From: Thioalkalivibrio sp. ALJT
GTDB taxonomy: Bacteria; Pseudomonadota; Gammaproteobacteria; Ectothiorhodospirales; Ectothiorhodospiraceae
Assembly (NCBI RefSeq): GCF_000381825.1
Contig: NZ_KB907122.1
Location: forward strand, 62,001 to 126,000
DNA length: 64,000 nucleotides
Direction: 5' to 3'
In this document: one piece after another, positions 9,485 to 17,482 of the stretch
Numbering within the stretch: position 1 is the stretch's first letter
How the letters are laid out: each line of letters begins with the position of its first letter
The notes under the pieces: generated by a model
The model's input: the letters and a program-made list of their open reading frames with translations, nothing else
The model's database searches: none
What the model was told of the DNA's origin: nothing
Translations under genes and position numbers: made by a program

Positions 9485-10006
9485 TCAACGCGGGTGGTAG
9501 GGTCCGGGTGAACCGCGCGCGGGCCCGCCCTGATCACTGAATGGGTTGAACATGTTCATCATACCCATTGGGGCACCCACATTGCGATTCAGGCTCCACA
9601 TATCATGCTGCATGCCCGTGATCGACCCCGCCATCACACTGGTATCGCGCGTCATCGAACCGATGTTGGCGTCCATCGAGTCGGTATTCGACGCAATGCC
9701 GACGATTTCATCGGTCATGTTGCGCATCGTGCCGCTGATCTCCGTCATCTGGTGATCCATGGAGTTCATATCAGCCGCGATGGAGGACATGTCACGATCC
9801 ACGACACGCGTCATCAGAGAGATCTCCTCGGTCAACTGGCTGACATCCCGAGTCAGGCTGGTGATCAGCCAGAAACCGTAGATCGCCAGGACCACGAAAG
9901 CCACCAGCGCGGCGTAGACAATCAATTCCACGCGTCGCGAGCGGGCGTCCGCCTCATCGGCCTCCTCGCGTACGGCGCTGAACTCATCGAGATTCGGGTT
10001 ACTCAT
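9485..10006 (-). CDS. Single-pass membrane protein with Met-rich coiled coil
   Basis: The 173-residue product has an acidic cytoplasmic N-terminus (SAVREEADEADARSRR), one transmembrane helix (about 26-48, VYAALVAFVVLAIYGFWLI) and a long heptad-like segment. In that segment Met, Ile and Ser recur every three to four residues (ISLMTRVV, MNSMDHQMTEI, MRNMTDEIVGI). The tail is Gly/Pro-rich. It looks like a chemoreceptor-type helical stalk without signalling domains. The ATG at 10006 has AGGGG upstream and is preferred to the TTG before it. The neighbours are DUF302 and the dynamin-like GTPase, suggesting a scaffold or partner role. No characterised family was recognised. Confidence 0.75.
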   Translation of the reverse strand: MSNPNLDEFSAVREEADEADARSRRVELIVYAALVAFVVLAIYGFWLITSLTRDVSQLTEEISLMTRVVDRDMSSIAADMNSMDHQMTEISGTMRNMTDEIVGIASNTDSMDANIGSMTRDTSVMAGSITGMQHDMWSLNRNVGAPMGMMNMFNPFSDQGGPARGSPGPYHPR

Positions 10007-10045
10007 CAAACGCCCCTGAAACTAGTGATAATGAGGTCTCCCCCG

Positions 10046-10633
10046 CTAGAACGCACCCTCGGCGGCACGATCGATGATTTCCTCCAGCGCTTCCTTTACG
10101 AACACCGCCTGCTCATGCAGTTCGTCGGGCAACGGGCGGCCGCCGTGGATCATCGGCTCCAGATCCAGGGTCATCAGCCACAGATTGCCCTCGGCATCTT
10201 CCTGCAGCACGATCCTGCAGGGCATATAGGCCGCCATGGCCGGGCTGTAGCTCACCATCTGCGCCGCGATGGCGACATCGCAGAACATGTAAATCTTCAG
10301 GAACGGGAAATCCTCTCCGGTGACGCTACGCACTTCCTCGCCCATCGGCAGCTCACCGACATTGCGAACATTCAGCTCGTTCGCCACCAGGCGCAGAACA
10401 TCTTCCACCTCTTCAATGCTCAGGCCTGCCTCCACCCGCCGCTTGTACACCATGGCTTCCGCGGCATCTCCAGTCTCCAGCACCGTCCGTGCCATCTGCG
10501 CATAGACGGTCGGTGCCTGGGAATCCAGCGAACGCGCCTGCCCAACGTAGGGTTCAAAGACAAATATGGCATAGGCCACCCCGGCCAGCGCCAGGAAACC
10601 GAACAAGGCCAGGACATTGCGGATCACTCGCAT
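10046..10633 (-). CDS. DUF302 domain membrane-anchored protein
   Basis: The 195-residue product starts with a signal anchor (ALFGFLALAGVAYAIFVF), then a variable linker and a DUF302 domain recognisable from YSPAMAAYMPCRIVLQED followed by NLWLMTLDLEPMI. DUF302 folds are small alpha/beta domains often found in sulfur- and metal-handling contexts; their chemistry is not established. Cysteines in MFCDVA and MPCRI are the notable residues. The gene has same-strand neighbours within about 60 bp on both sides, so an operon is likely. Confidence 0.8.
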   Translation of the reverse strand: MRVIRNVLALFGFLALAGVAYAIFVFEPYVGQARSLDSQAPTVYAQMARTVLETGDAAEAMVYKRRVEAGLSIEEVEDVLRLVANELNVRNVGELPMGEEVRSVTGEDFPFLKIYMFCDVAIAAQMVSYSPAMAAYMPCRIVLQEDAEGNLWLMTLDLEPMIHGGRPLPDELHEQAVFVKEALEEIIDRAAEGAF

Positions 10634-10690
10634 GGGACTCTCCTTCTTGCCTTACAGCATCCTGACAACCCCGGATGCATGAGGTCTTGG

Positions 10691-11326
10691 CTATTGACGC
10701 CGGCCACCGAACACGGCCACGGCGAGCGCATCGAGCTCGGCCGCGGCCTTGCCGCGCGGCTCCAGCTCGTGAACGGACAGTCCTTCACTGAACGAACGTC
10801 GAAATGCCATGCGTTGTTTCAGACGCGGCTGCAACAACCGAACGCCCTCGATCTGCTCGAGGGCCGAACAGGTCTCGTCGCTTTCCCGGACCGCCGTGTG
10901 AGTATCCGCTCGGTTGATGAATGCGAGAATTTCCGGTCTGTTGCGGTTCCCGCGTTGCTCCAGAATGCGCGTCACGAAACGGTAGGTCGCCCATACATCC
11001 GCCTGACTGGGCGGCACCGGGATCAGCACCCGGTCGGCACCCTCCACCGCGGCCATCAACGCAGCCATGTCCGACGCGCCGACATCGATGAGGATCTCGT
11101 CGTAGTCACCTTCGTGAGCCTGTGCGGACTCGAGGTCGGACGTCACATCGAGAGCGGGTTCGAAGCCCTCCTCCTGGCGCACTTCCAGCGCATCACTGAG
11201 CGTGCACTGGGGGTCCAGGTCCACCGCCAGGACCCGCCGACGGCCTTCCAGCAACCAGAGGCCGAGATTGAAGGCTACGGTACTCTTGCCGGTCCCCCCC
11301 TTCAGATTGGCAACGACCGTTCGCAT
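10691..11326 (-). CDS. ParA/MinD-type ATPase
   Basis: The 211-residue product carries the deviant Walker A motif NLKGGTGKST (residues 7-16, with signature Lys9), the AVDLDPQCTLSDAL segment, and ILIDVGASD as the Walker B region. ParA-type ATPases form dynamic gradients on nucleoid or membrane and position plasmids, chromosomes, carboxysomes, chemoreceptor arrays or flagella. No ParB or oriT-like site is nearby, so a cargo-positioning role is more likely than plasmid partition. It is the first gene after the mid-operon terminator. Confidence 0.88.
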   Translation of the reverse strand: MRTVVANLKGGTGKSTVAFNLGLWLLEGRRRVLAVDLDPQCTLSDALEVRQEEGFEPALDVTSDLESAQAHEGDYDEILIDVGASDMAALMAAVEGADRVLIPVPPSQADVWATYRFVTRILEQRGNRNRPEILAFINRADTHTAVRESDETCSALEQIEGVRLLQPRLKQRMAFRRSFSEGLSVHELEPRGKAAAELDALAVAVFGGRRQ

Positions 11327-11348
11327 GCTGCATCTCCTTGGAACGCTG

Positions 11349-11381
11349 CGGACTGCCGACTACGCGGCAGCAGGCAGTCCG
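11349..11381 (-). other. Inverted repeat between terminator and parA-like gene
   Basis: CGGACTGCC at 11349-11357 pairs with GGCAGTCCG at 11373-11381 around a 15-base loop. It lies in the leader just upstream of the ParA gene, after the terminator on that strand. It could be an operator or a leader hairpin. Confidence 0.4.
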
Positions 11382-11389
11382 GAACGCTC

Positions 11390-11421
11390 AAAAACGGGGC
11401 CTGCCCGAAACGGGCAGGCCC
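11390..11421 (-). terminator. Terminator / attenuator after the sulfur-globule-like gene
   Basis: An 11-bp perfect GC stem (11397-11407 with 11411-11421, loop AAA on the plus strand) is followed on the minus strand by C, G and TTTTT. It lies 16 bp after the stop of the 134-residue Gly/Tyr-rich gene and before the ParA gene. It would lower transcription of the downstream six genes or split the block. Confidence 0.85.
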
Positions 11422-11436
11422 AATCGAGGGATGGAC

Positions 11437-11841
11437 TTAGTTGCCCTCACCCTGCGGCTGCTGCGGCATCGGACCCTGCGGGCCATAGCCGTAGTAACCC
11501 GGGCCGTAGCCGTAGCCGTGACGCGGATAGCCATAACCACGGCCGTAGCCGTCGCCATAACCATGACCGTGACCATAGCCATGACCACGACCGCGACCGC
11601 TGGCGGAGAAGTCAAAGGCACCGTCGCCCATCATGTCGCTGAACATGTCGCCCATGCCGTAGTTACGACCGGAACCGTAACCCGGGCCACCGAAGAACGG
11701 CATGCCATAACCATAACCCGGGCCGTAGTGACCGGGGCCGTAGCCATAACCCGGGCCGCCCCACTGGGCGGAGGCCATCATCGGGGCGGCCAGGCCACCC
11801 AGGGAAACGGCGAGAACGGCTGCTTTCACAAACTTATTCAT
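11437..11841 (-). CDS. Secreted Gly/Tyr/His-rich protein, sulfur-globule-protein-like
   Basis: The 134-residue product starts at the ATG at 11841 behind AGGAGG. A signal peptide ends near MMASAQ (residue 26). The mature part is almost wholly Gly-Tyr-Pro-His repeats, with a central MGDMFSDMMGDGAFDFS followed by SGRGRGHGYGHGHGYGDGYG. This composition and the D-F-x-x-SGRGRG-(x-GYG)n layout resemble sulfur globule envelope proteins of purple sulfur bacteria. The assignment rests on pattern, not alignment. A second gene sharing the motif lies two genes upstream. A strong terminator follows, consistent with high expression. Confidence 0.65.
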   Translation of the reverse strand: MNKFVKAAVLAVSLGGLAAPMMASAQWGGPGYGYGPGHYGPGYGYGMPFFGGPGYGSGRNYGMGDMFSDMMGDGAFDFSASGRGRGHGYGHGHGYGDGYGRGYGYPRHGYGYGPGYYGYGPQGPMPQQPQGEGN

Positions 11842-11924
11842 GGTACTACCTCCTGAAGGAGTCATGCCCTCGAAATCGAATTACGCGCAGACGACGAGGG
11901 CTTCTCGAACGCGCGCCTTACTTG

Positions 11925-12491
11925 TCAGAGGAACGGGAATCCGCCCATTCCCCAGGGGAGGACCGGGAACGATCCGCCCAGTCCCGGGACGCCGGGCATT
12001 CCCGGAGTCCCGTATGGATTCCCCCACGGCATCCCGCCGGGGGGTTGGAACAAAGGCACACCGGGCACGTTGTATGGATAACTCAACGGAGAACCCGAAG
12101 GGTGGCTCAGCTGAGAACCCGAAGGGTGGCTCGATGGAGCGCCCGAAGGGAAGCTCAGTGAAGAACCCAACGGGTAGCCCGTCGACGGCGCACCCCATTG
12201 GTAACCCCATGGAACACCCGTCAACTGGCCCGGAACCAGTTGCGCAGGAGAGGACACGTCTTCGGACTCAACCCGTCGCGACGGGTCGTAATCTCGATCC
12301 GGAAACCGCCCACGCAGCTGCTCCGGCGCCGCACGTTGCATATCCTGCACACCGGAGGCCCACGGGTTTTGACGTTCGCTTGCAACCAGCTCAGCGCCGG
12401 TCCCCAGGAATCCGGCGGTCGCCACGACCCCGAATACCAGGAGCTGTCGCCCCCAAAGGGGCTTCATTTGCCCGGACTGTCTGCCTAGCAT
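11925..12491 (-). CDS. Secreted Pro/Ser/Gly-rich repeat protein of unknown function
   Basis: The 188-residue product begins at the ATG at 12491, with GGAGG eight bases upstream. A hydrophobic leader (RQLLVFGVVATAGFLGTGAEL) directs export. The mature part has a charged first half and then repeats such as GSSLSFPSGAPSSHPSGSQL, built on Ser-x-Pro-Ser-Gly units, ending in a Gly/Pro/Phe/Trp-rich tail (GMPWGNPYG, VPGLGGSFPVLPWGMGGFPF). It is low-complexity and lies between the two sulfur-globule-like genes, so it may be part of the same extracytoplasmic material. No family was recognised. Confidence 0.6.
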   Translation of the reverse strand: MLGRQSGQMKPLWGRQLLVFGVVATAGFLGTGAELVASERQNPWASGVQDMQRAAPEQLRGRFPDRDYDPSRRVESEDVSSPAQLVPGQLTGVPWGYQWGAPSTGYPLGSSLSFPSGAPSSHPSGSQLSHPSGSPLSYPYNVPGVPLFQPPGGMPWGNPYGTPGMPGVPGLGGSFPVLPWGMGGFPFL

Positions 12492-12567
12492 GGCGAACTG
12501 CCTCCGTCTCGCGTCCACTGCGACGGACGCCGCGGCGTCCGTCCCTTCGTGACCACTGATCCCTGGA

Positions 12568-13233
12568 TCAGTAGTCACCGCCTTCTTCCATGGACTCGCG
12601 ACGTTCGCGCATCATTTCCATGCGCCGCTCGCGCTGACGCTCCATCTCTTCCTTGAACGCCTCACGGCCCGCTTCCATGGCCTTCTGACGCGCCTCGCGC
12701 ATCGCCTGCATCTCTTCCATGCGTTCCTGGCGCTCAGCGTGCTGGGCCTTGATACGATCACGCATCTCTTCCGGCATGTCTTCCGGCAGGTTTTCCGGAT
12801 CGAACTCCGGCATCTGGCCGTAGCGCGGCTGCATCATCTCCGGGGCGGCATAGCCTTCACGCTGCCACTCGGGGGCGTAACCACGACCGTAACCGTAACC
12901 CGGGTAGCCGTGCCCGTAACCCTGCCCGTAACCATCGCCGTAACCACGCCCATAACCCCGGCCATGGCCGCGCCCGGACATGCCGAAGCTGAAGTCACCT
13001 GACGCATCACGTTCCTGCACCATGCCCGCACCGGGATGCATGCCCATACCGTGACGCTGGTACGGGGCATAACCGTAAGGACCCGGGACCGGACCCTGCT
13101 GGCCCGCTGCGGGGCCCTGGCCATAACCCTGTTCCTGTTCCTCGGCCTGGGCCACGCCCAGAGCCAGAACGGACGCTACTGCGGCGCCGGCCAGCGTAGT
13201 GGTGATCATTCGAATGTTGAATCGCTTCTTCAT
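12568..13233 (-). CDS. Secreted Gly/Tyr-rich protein with charged helical tail, sulfur-globule-like
   Basis: The 221-residue product starts behind AAGGAGG. The signal peptide ends near GVAQA (residue 30). Residues 79-118 hold GDFSFGMSGRGHGRGYGRG followed by further Gly-Tyr-Gly units, the same motif as the 134-residue neighbour. From about residue 150 the protein changes to a Met/Glu/Arg-rich segment (MEEMQAMREARQKAMEAGRE, EEMERQRERRMEMMRERRE) predicted to be a long charged helix. The combination suggests a structural protein able to self-associate. It directly follows the RND pump gene (31 bp gap). Confidence 0.65.
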   Translation of the reverse strand: MKKRFNIRMITTTLAGAAVASVLALGVAQAEEQEQGYGQGPAAGQQGPVPGPYGYAPYQRHGMGMHPGAGMVQERDASGDFSFGMSGRGHGRGYGRGYGDGYGQGYGHGYPGYGYGRGYAPEWQREGYAAPEMMQPRYGQMPEFDPENLPEDMPEEMRDRIKAQHAERQERMEEMQAMREARQKAMEAGREAFKEEMERQRERRMEMMRERRESMEEGGDY

Positions 13234-13264
13234 CGGAAACCTCCTTGAGGTCTTGGTTGCATGT

Positions 13265-16200
13265 TCATTTCAGTCGAATTCCGCGCCGCGAGCGGCCCTT
13301 GGCGGTTGTTGCCGACTTGCCACCCGTCTTCGCGGTACCGCCGCTCTCCTTGCGGCCGCTATTGCTGCTCGCAGCTGGGGCTGCTTTTTTAACCCCACCG
13401 GTCATTTTTTGATCGTTCTCTGTCTCTGGCATCGATTCTCTTTTAGCATCGCTACCATCTCCCGCACCTTCGTCAGCGCCGCCGGCTTCGGCGTTGCCTG
13501 CAGGGGCCTGTCCGGTTTCCCCGGCGGTCGTATCAGACGCGGGAGCCGCGTCGGGGACAGGTCGCGCTCCACGGTCACCTTCAGCCATACGGGACTGCGG
13601 CTCCCCGACCGTACCAGAAGGGCTACCGGTGCTGCCGACTTCAGACGACCGGCCCGCGTTATCGCCGGCTGCCGGCGGGATTGCCTCCGCGGTCGACTGC
13701 GGAGCGTCGTGCGCGGCGGACTCCGACGCCCGTGGTGCCGTGTCGGAACCGTCCGGCGACTGCGGGCGCTCGGGGGAGTCGGCACGCGTCGAGACATCAC
13801 CGGGTCCAGCATCCGTGGCGGTCGCACCTGACCCGCCGGACCCGCCCTGCGGCCCTCCGCGACCAGACGGACCTGACCCGGACGGTCCACCTGCACCTCC
13901 GCCTGCCGGGGGCGGGGTGTCGTCATCGTCACCACCGCCACGGCGCTGATTCACGAAGGCACGGACGAGGCGCCACAGTGCCAGCATCAGATCACGCAAG
14001 CCGGCCAGGATTGCCAGACCCAGCGACTTCATGGAAGCCCCCGCGAACTGAACAGCCTTGGTCACCGGACCACCGTCGGCGGGGCCAAAGAAATCGCGCT
14101 CGCCGGCTCCTGCGCCCGGACCTCCACCAGTGCCATTGTCACCATCGGTGGCAGAGACCGCCACCGTCTCACCATTCGCGTCCACGGTCGCCGGGACAAA
14201 CGCGCGTTGGCCAGAAATACAGCCCAGCGGGATCACCACCAGGGTCAACAAAGTGGCGACTACCGTACCAAACATCAGCGAGATCGCCATACCCTGGAAG
14301 ATCGGGTCAAACAGGATGACACTGGAACCGGCCAGCAGCGCCAGCGCGGTGATGATGATCGGGCGGGTGCGCGCCTGGCATGCCATGATCATCGCGTCAC
14401 GCACATCATAGCCCTCGTTCACCGCCTGGCGGCCGAAATCCACCAGCAGTATCGAGTTGCGCACGATAATCCCTGCCAGAGCGATAAACCCGATCATTGA
14501 GGTTGCGGTAAATTCCGCGTTCATCAGCCAATGGCCGGGAATGATGCCGATCAGCGTCAACGGGATCGGGGCCATGATGATGCCGGGCAGCACGAAGTTA
14601 CCGAACTCCCAGACCACGAGCATGTAGATCAGAATCAGCGCAATGGCAAACGCGATGCCCATGTCGCGGAAGGTCTCATAGGTCACCGTCCATTCACCGG
14701 CCCACTCGAAGGCGGTCGCGCCATCATTGGGCGGCGGACCCAACCAGTGCGGCTGTACCTTGCTGCCATCAGGCAGGCGGTAGTCCTCCAGTTGTTCCTG
14801 GACTTCCAGCATGCCGTATACGGGTGCAGCCAGGCGTCCAACCACTTCACCGGTGACGTATTCCACGGGCCGCAGGTTCTTGTGGTAGATCGGCTCATCC
14901 TGCGGGCGCTGGACGAATTCGCCCAGCTCACCCAGCGGGATGGATCCACCCTGCGCGGTTGCAACCGGAATCATCTCCAGCTGCCGAATGTCGTTACGTA
15001 TCTCCTTCGGGAGGCGCATCTCGATCAGGTGTGGCTCCACCAGGGATTGTGCCTTGATGTCCCCGAGGATCTGGCCCCCAATGGCGGCTTCCAGTGTCTG
15101 GTTGACGGCCGCCACCGTGACGCCGCGGCGCAAGGCCTTGTCACGGTCCACCTCGAAGTGCCAGACGCGGTGCGGTGCCTGCAGGAAGCTGTCCACATCA
15201 TCCACATGTTCGGCCTGCGCGAACATGCCTTCGAGATCCCGGGCGACCGCCCGCCGGGTAGCCGCGTCAGGCCCGTACACCTCGGCCACGATCGACTGTA
15301 GCACCGGCGGTCCCGGCGGCATTTCGACGACCTGAATACGTGCGCCGGCGGCATCCGCCAGCGGGGTCAGGCGGGCGCGCGCTTCAGTGGCAATCTCATG
15401 GGAGGTGCGGCTGCGATCCCCCTTGTCCACCAACTGGACCTGGATATCGCCCTGCCAGGGTTTGTCACGCAGATAGTAGTGACGGACCAAGCCATTGAAG
15501 TTGAATGGCGACGCGGTACCTACATAGGACTGCAAACCGACGACTTCGTCCATGTCCCGCAACACCCGCGCCATGTCATGGCTCAGGGTCGCGGTCTCGG
15601 TCAGGGCCGTGCCTTCGGGGAAGTTCACCATCACCTGGAACTCGGGTTTGTTGTCCAGTGGCAGCATCTTCACGCGCACGTCGGTGGTCATGAACAGGCT
15701 GACCATCAGGAAGAACATCACGATCACGCCGATCAGGAAACCGTAACCGCGCACGGGGTTGTCGGCCAGGCCCGGAATCGCCGTGCGGTAGAACTTGCCC
15801 AGCGCCTCCGCCTGACGGTGTTCCTTGTCCGTTGCCTTTTCCAGGTACGCCATGCTGGGACGCAGGCGCTGGGTGAGCCATGGGGTAAACACGAAGGCCG
15901 CCACCAGCGAGAACAACATCGCGACCGACCCCAAAACCGGGATCGGCTGCATGTACGGCCCCATCATGCCGGAGACGAAACCCATCGGCAGCAACGCCGC
16001 GATGACGGTAAAAGTCGCCAGGATGGTCGGATTGCCGACCTCGCGCACCGCATCCACGGAGGTCTCGGTGTCGATACCGCGCTTCATCAGCCAGCGCCGG
16101 TAGATATTCTCTACGACGACGATCGCATCATCGACGAGGATGCCAATGGAGAAGATCAGCGCAAACAGGCTGACACGGTCGATGGTGTAGCCCAGCACCC

Positions 16201-17428
16201 ACGCGCTGAATACGGTAAAAAGGATCACCACGGGGATGACAATCAGCACTACCAGTGCAGCACGGAGACCAAGGAACAACCCGACCAGGATAGTCACCGC
16301 GAAGGTGGCGATGAAAAGCTTGAAGATCAGTTCGTTGACCTTCTCGTTGGCGGTCTTGCCGTAGTCGCGCGATACGACGACCTCGACATCATCCGGAATC
16401 ACCGTGCCCTTGAGGTCCTCCAGCCGGTCAAGCACGCCATTGGCGACCGTAACGCCGTTGCTGCCGGGCTTCTTGGCGATGGCCAGAGTCACCGCGGCAG
16501 CCCCCTCCGGCGCGGCATCGGGATCGAGCGCCGCCGGACCGGAGTAGTGCCGTACGAACCGTTCGAGTTCGCCCGGACCGTAGCTCACATTGGCGACATC
16601 GCTCAGGTAGACCGGCTGGCCGTCGCTGACCGCAACCAGGAGCTGTTCCAGATCCGAGGCTCCGGTAAAGAAATTCCCGGTATACACGGCGGTGCTCGAA
16701 CCACCACTTTCGATATGGCCTGCGGTCCCCTCCACGTTCGCGGCCTGAACCGCACCGGCAATCTGCTCCTGGCTGACACCGAAGCTGGTCAGGCGTTCCG
16801 GCAGCAAGTCGATACGCAGGCGTTCGGCACGCCCGCTGACCACGAAGCTCTGACTGGTATCGGGAACCTCGTTGAGCTGCTGTTGGGCGTCCAGTGCGAT
16901 CTGGCGCAGCAGGGCATCATCCACCTCGTGGGACCACAAGGTCAGGTTGACCACCGGCACGTCATCCGCGCCCTTGGCCTTGACCATCGGCTCACTGACG
17001 CCCGGCGGCATCAGGTCTCGATTCGCGAGCAGTTTGTCGTGCACCTTGACGATGGAGGACTCCATGTCCTCGCCAACATCAAATTGCACCGTGACCATTG
17101 CCTCACCGCGATGCGAGACGGAGTAGACGTTATCGACCCCCGAGAGTTCGCTCATCAGCCGCTCCAGCGGCCGGGCGGCGAGGCTGGCAACCTGCTCTGA
17201 CGGCACCCCCGGATACGCCACCATGATGTCCACCATGGGGACGGAGATCTGCGGATCCTCCTGGCGCGGCGTGACCATCAGACCGAGGATGCCGATCGCA
17301 ATACTCGCGAGCAGCAACAGCGGCGACAGCGGCGAATGAATGAACGCCGCCGCCATACGCCCGGCGATGCCCAGATCTCCGTGCTTGTCCTGGAGATCAC
17401 GATCGGATTGTTGTTGATTTTCTGACAT
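13265..17428 (-). CDS. RND-family inner-membrane transporter with about 320-residue C-terminal extension
   Basis: The product is 1387 residues. Residues 1-1068 form a complete AcrB/CusA-like RND protein with the N-terminal helix, MVTPRQEDPQISVPMVDI, the first periplasmic porter domain, the helix bundle with FSIGILVDDAIVVVENI, and the second half ending near VVATLLTLVVIPLGC. After this, where normal family members stop, come about 320 residues. They include a possible amphipathic helix (GASMKSLGLAILAGL), then Gly/Ser/Pro/Asp-rich disordered sequence and a Lys/Arg-rich end (KGRSRRGIRLK). The extension should be cytoplasmic. It is 54 bp downstream of its MFP partner; no outer-membrane channel gene is nearby. 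Confidence 0.88.
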   Translation of the reverse strand: MSENQQQSDRDLQDKHGDLGIAGRMAAAFIHSPLSPLLLLASIAIGILGLMVTPRQEDPQISVPMVDIMVAYPGVPSEQVASLAARPLERLMSELSGVDNVYSVSHRGEAMVTVQFDVGEDMESSIVKVHDKLLANRDLMPPGVSEPMVKAKGADDVPVVNLTLWSHEVDDALLRQIALDAQQQLNEVPDTSQSFVVSGRAERLRIDLLPERLTSFGVSQEQIAGAVQAANVEGTAGHIESGGSSTAVYTGNFFTGASDLEQLLVAVSDGQPVYLSDVANVSYGPGELERFVRHYSGPAALDPDAAPEGAAAVTLAIAKKPGSNGVTVANGVLDRLEDLKGTVIPDDVEVVVSRDYGKTANEKVNELIFKLFIATFAVTILVGLFLGLRAALVVLIVIPVVILFTVFSAWVLGYTIDRVSLFALIFSIGILVDDAIVVVENIYRRWLMKRGIDTETSVDAVREVGNPTILATFTVIAALLPMGFVSGMMGPYMQPIPVLGSVAMLFSLVAAFVFTPWLTQRLRPSMAYLEKATDKEHRQAEALGKFYRTAIPGLADNPVRGYGFLIGVIVMFFLMVSLFMTTDVRVKMLPLDNKPEFQVMVNFPEGTALTETATLSHDMARVLRDMDEVVGLQSYVGTASPFNFNGLVRHYYLRDKPWQGDIQVQLVDKGDRSRTSHEIATEARARLTPLADAAGARIQVVEMPPGPPVLQSIVAEVYGPDAATRRAVARDLEGMFAQAEHVDDVDSFLQAPHRVWHFEVDRDKALRRGVTVAAVNQTLEAAIGGQILGDIKAQSLVEPHLIEMRLPKEIRNDIRQLEMIPVATAQGGSIPLGELGEFVQRPQDEPIYHKNLRPVEYVTGEVVGRLAAPVYGMLEVQEQLEDYRLPDGSKVQPHWLGPPPNDGATAFEWAGEWTVTYETFRDMGIAFAIALILIYMLVVWEFGNFVLPGIIMAPIPLTLIGIIPGHWLMNAEFTATSMIGFIALAGIIVRNSILLVDFGRQAVNEGYDVRDAMIMACQARTRPIIITALALLAGSSVILFDPIFQGMAISLMFGTVVATLLTLVVIPLGCISGQRAFVPATVDANGETVAVSATDGDNGTGGGPGAGAGERDFFGPADGGPVTKAVQFAGASMKSLGLAILAGLRDLMLALWRLVRAFVNQRRGGGDDDDTPPPAGGGAGGPSGSGPSGRGGPQGGSGGSGATATDAGPGDVSTRADSPERPQSPDGSDTAPRASESAAHDAPQSTAEAIPPAAGDNAGRSSEVGSTGSPSGTVGEPQSRMAEGDRGARPVPDAAPASDTTAGETGQAPAGNAEAGGADEGAGDGSDAKRESMPETENDQKMTGGVKKAAPAASSNSGRKESGGTAKTGGKSATTAKGRSRRGIRLK

Positions 17429-17482
17429 CAGGCCTGAAACATCCCTTGTCGATCCCGTGTTCGCATCACCTGGCGCATCCGC

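Noticed and set aside
10691-11326. ParA gene as evidence for an integrated plasmid
   Set aside because: No ParB gene, parS-like sites, replication gene or conjugation genes are nearby; the gene is embedded in a chromosomal-type operon.
9605-11440. 611-codon plus-strand frame
   Set aside because: Covers four leftward genes in antisense, including the well-supported ParA and DUF302 genes.
13402-13941. 179-codon minus-strand frame in the RND tail region
   Set aside because: It is the alternative reading frame of the low-complexity tail; the longer RND frame is intact and starts at a normal site.
15398-17200. 600-codon plus-strand frame opposite the first RND gene
   Set aside because: Antisense shadow of the RND core; no start signal and no recognisable motif.
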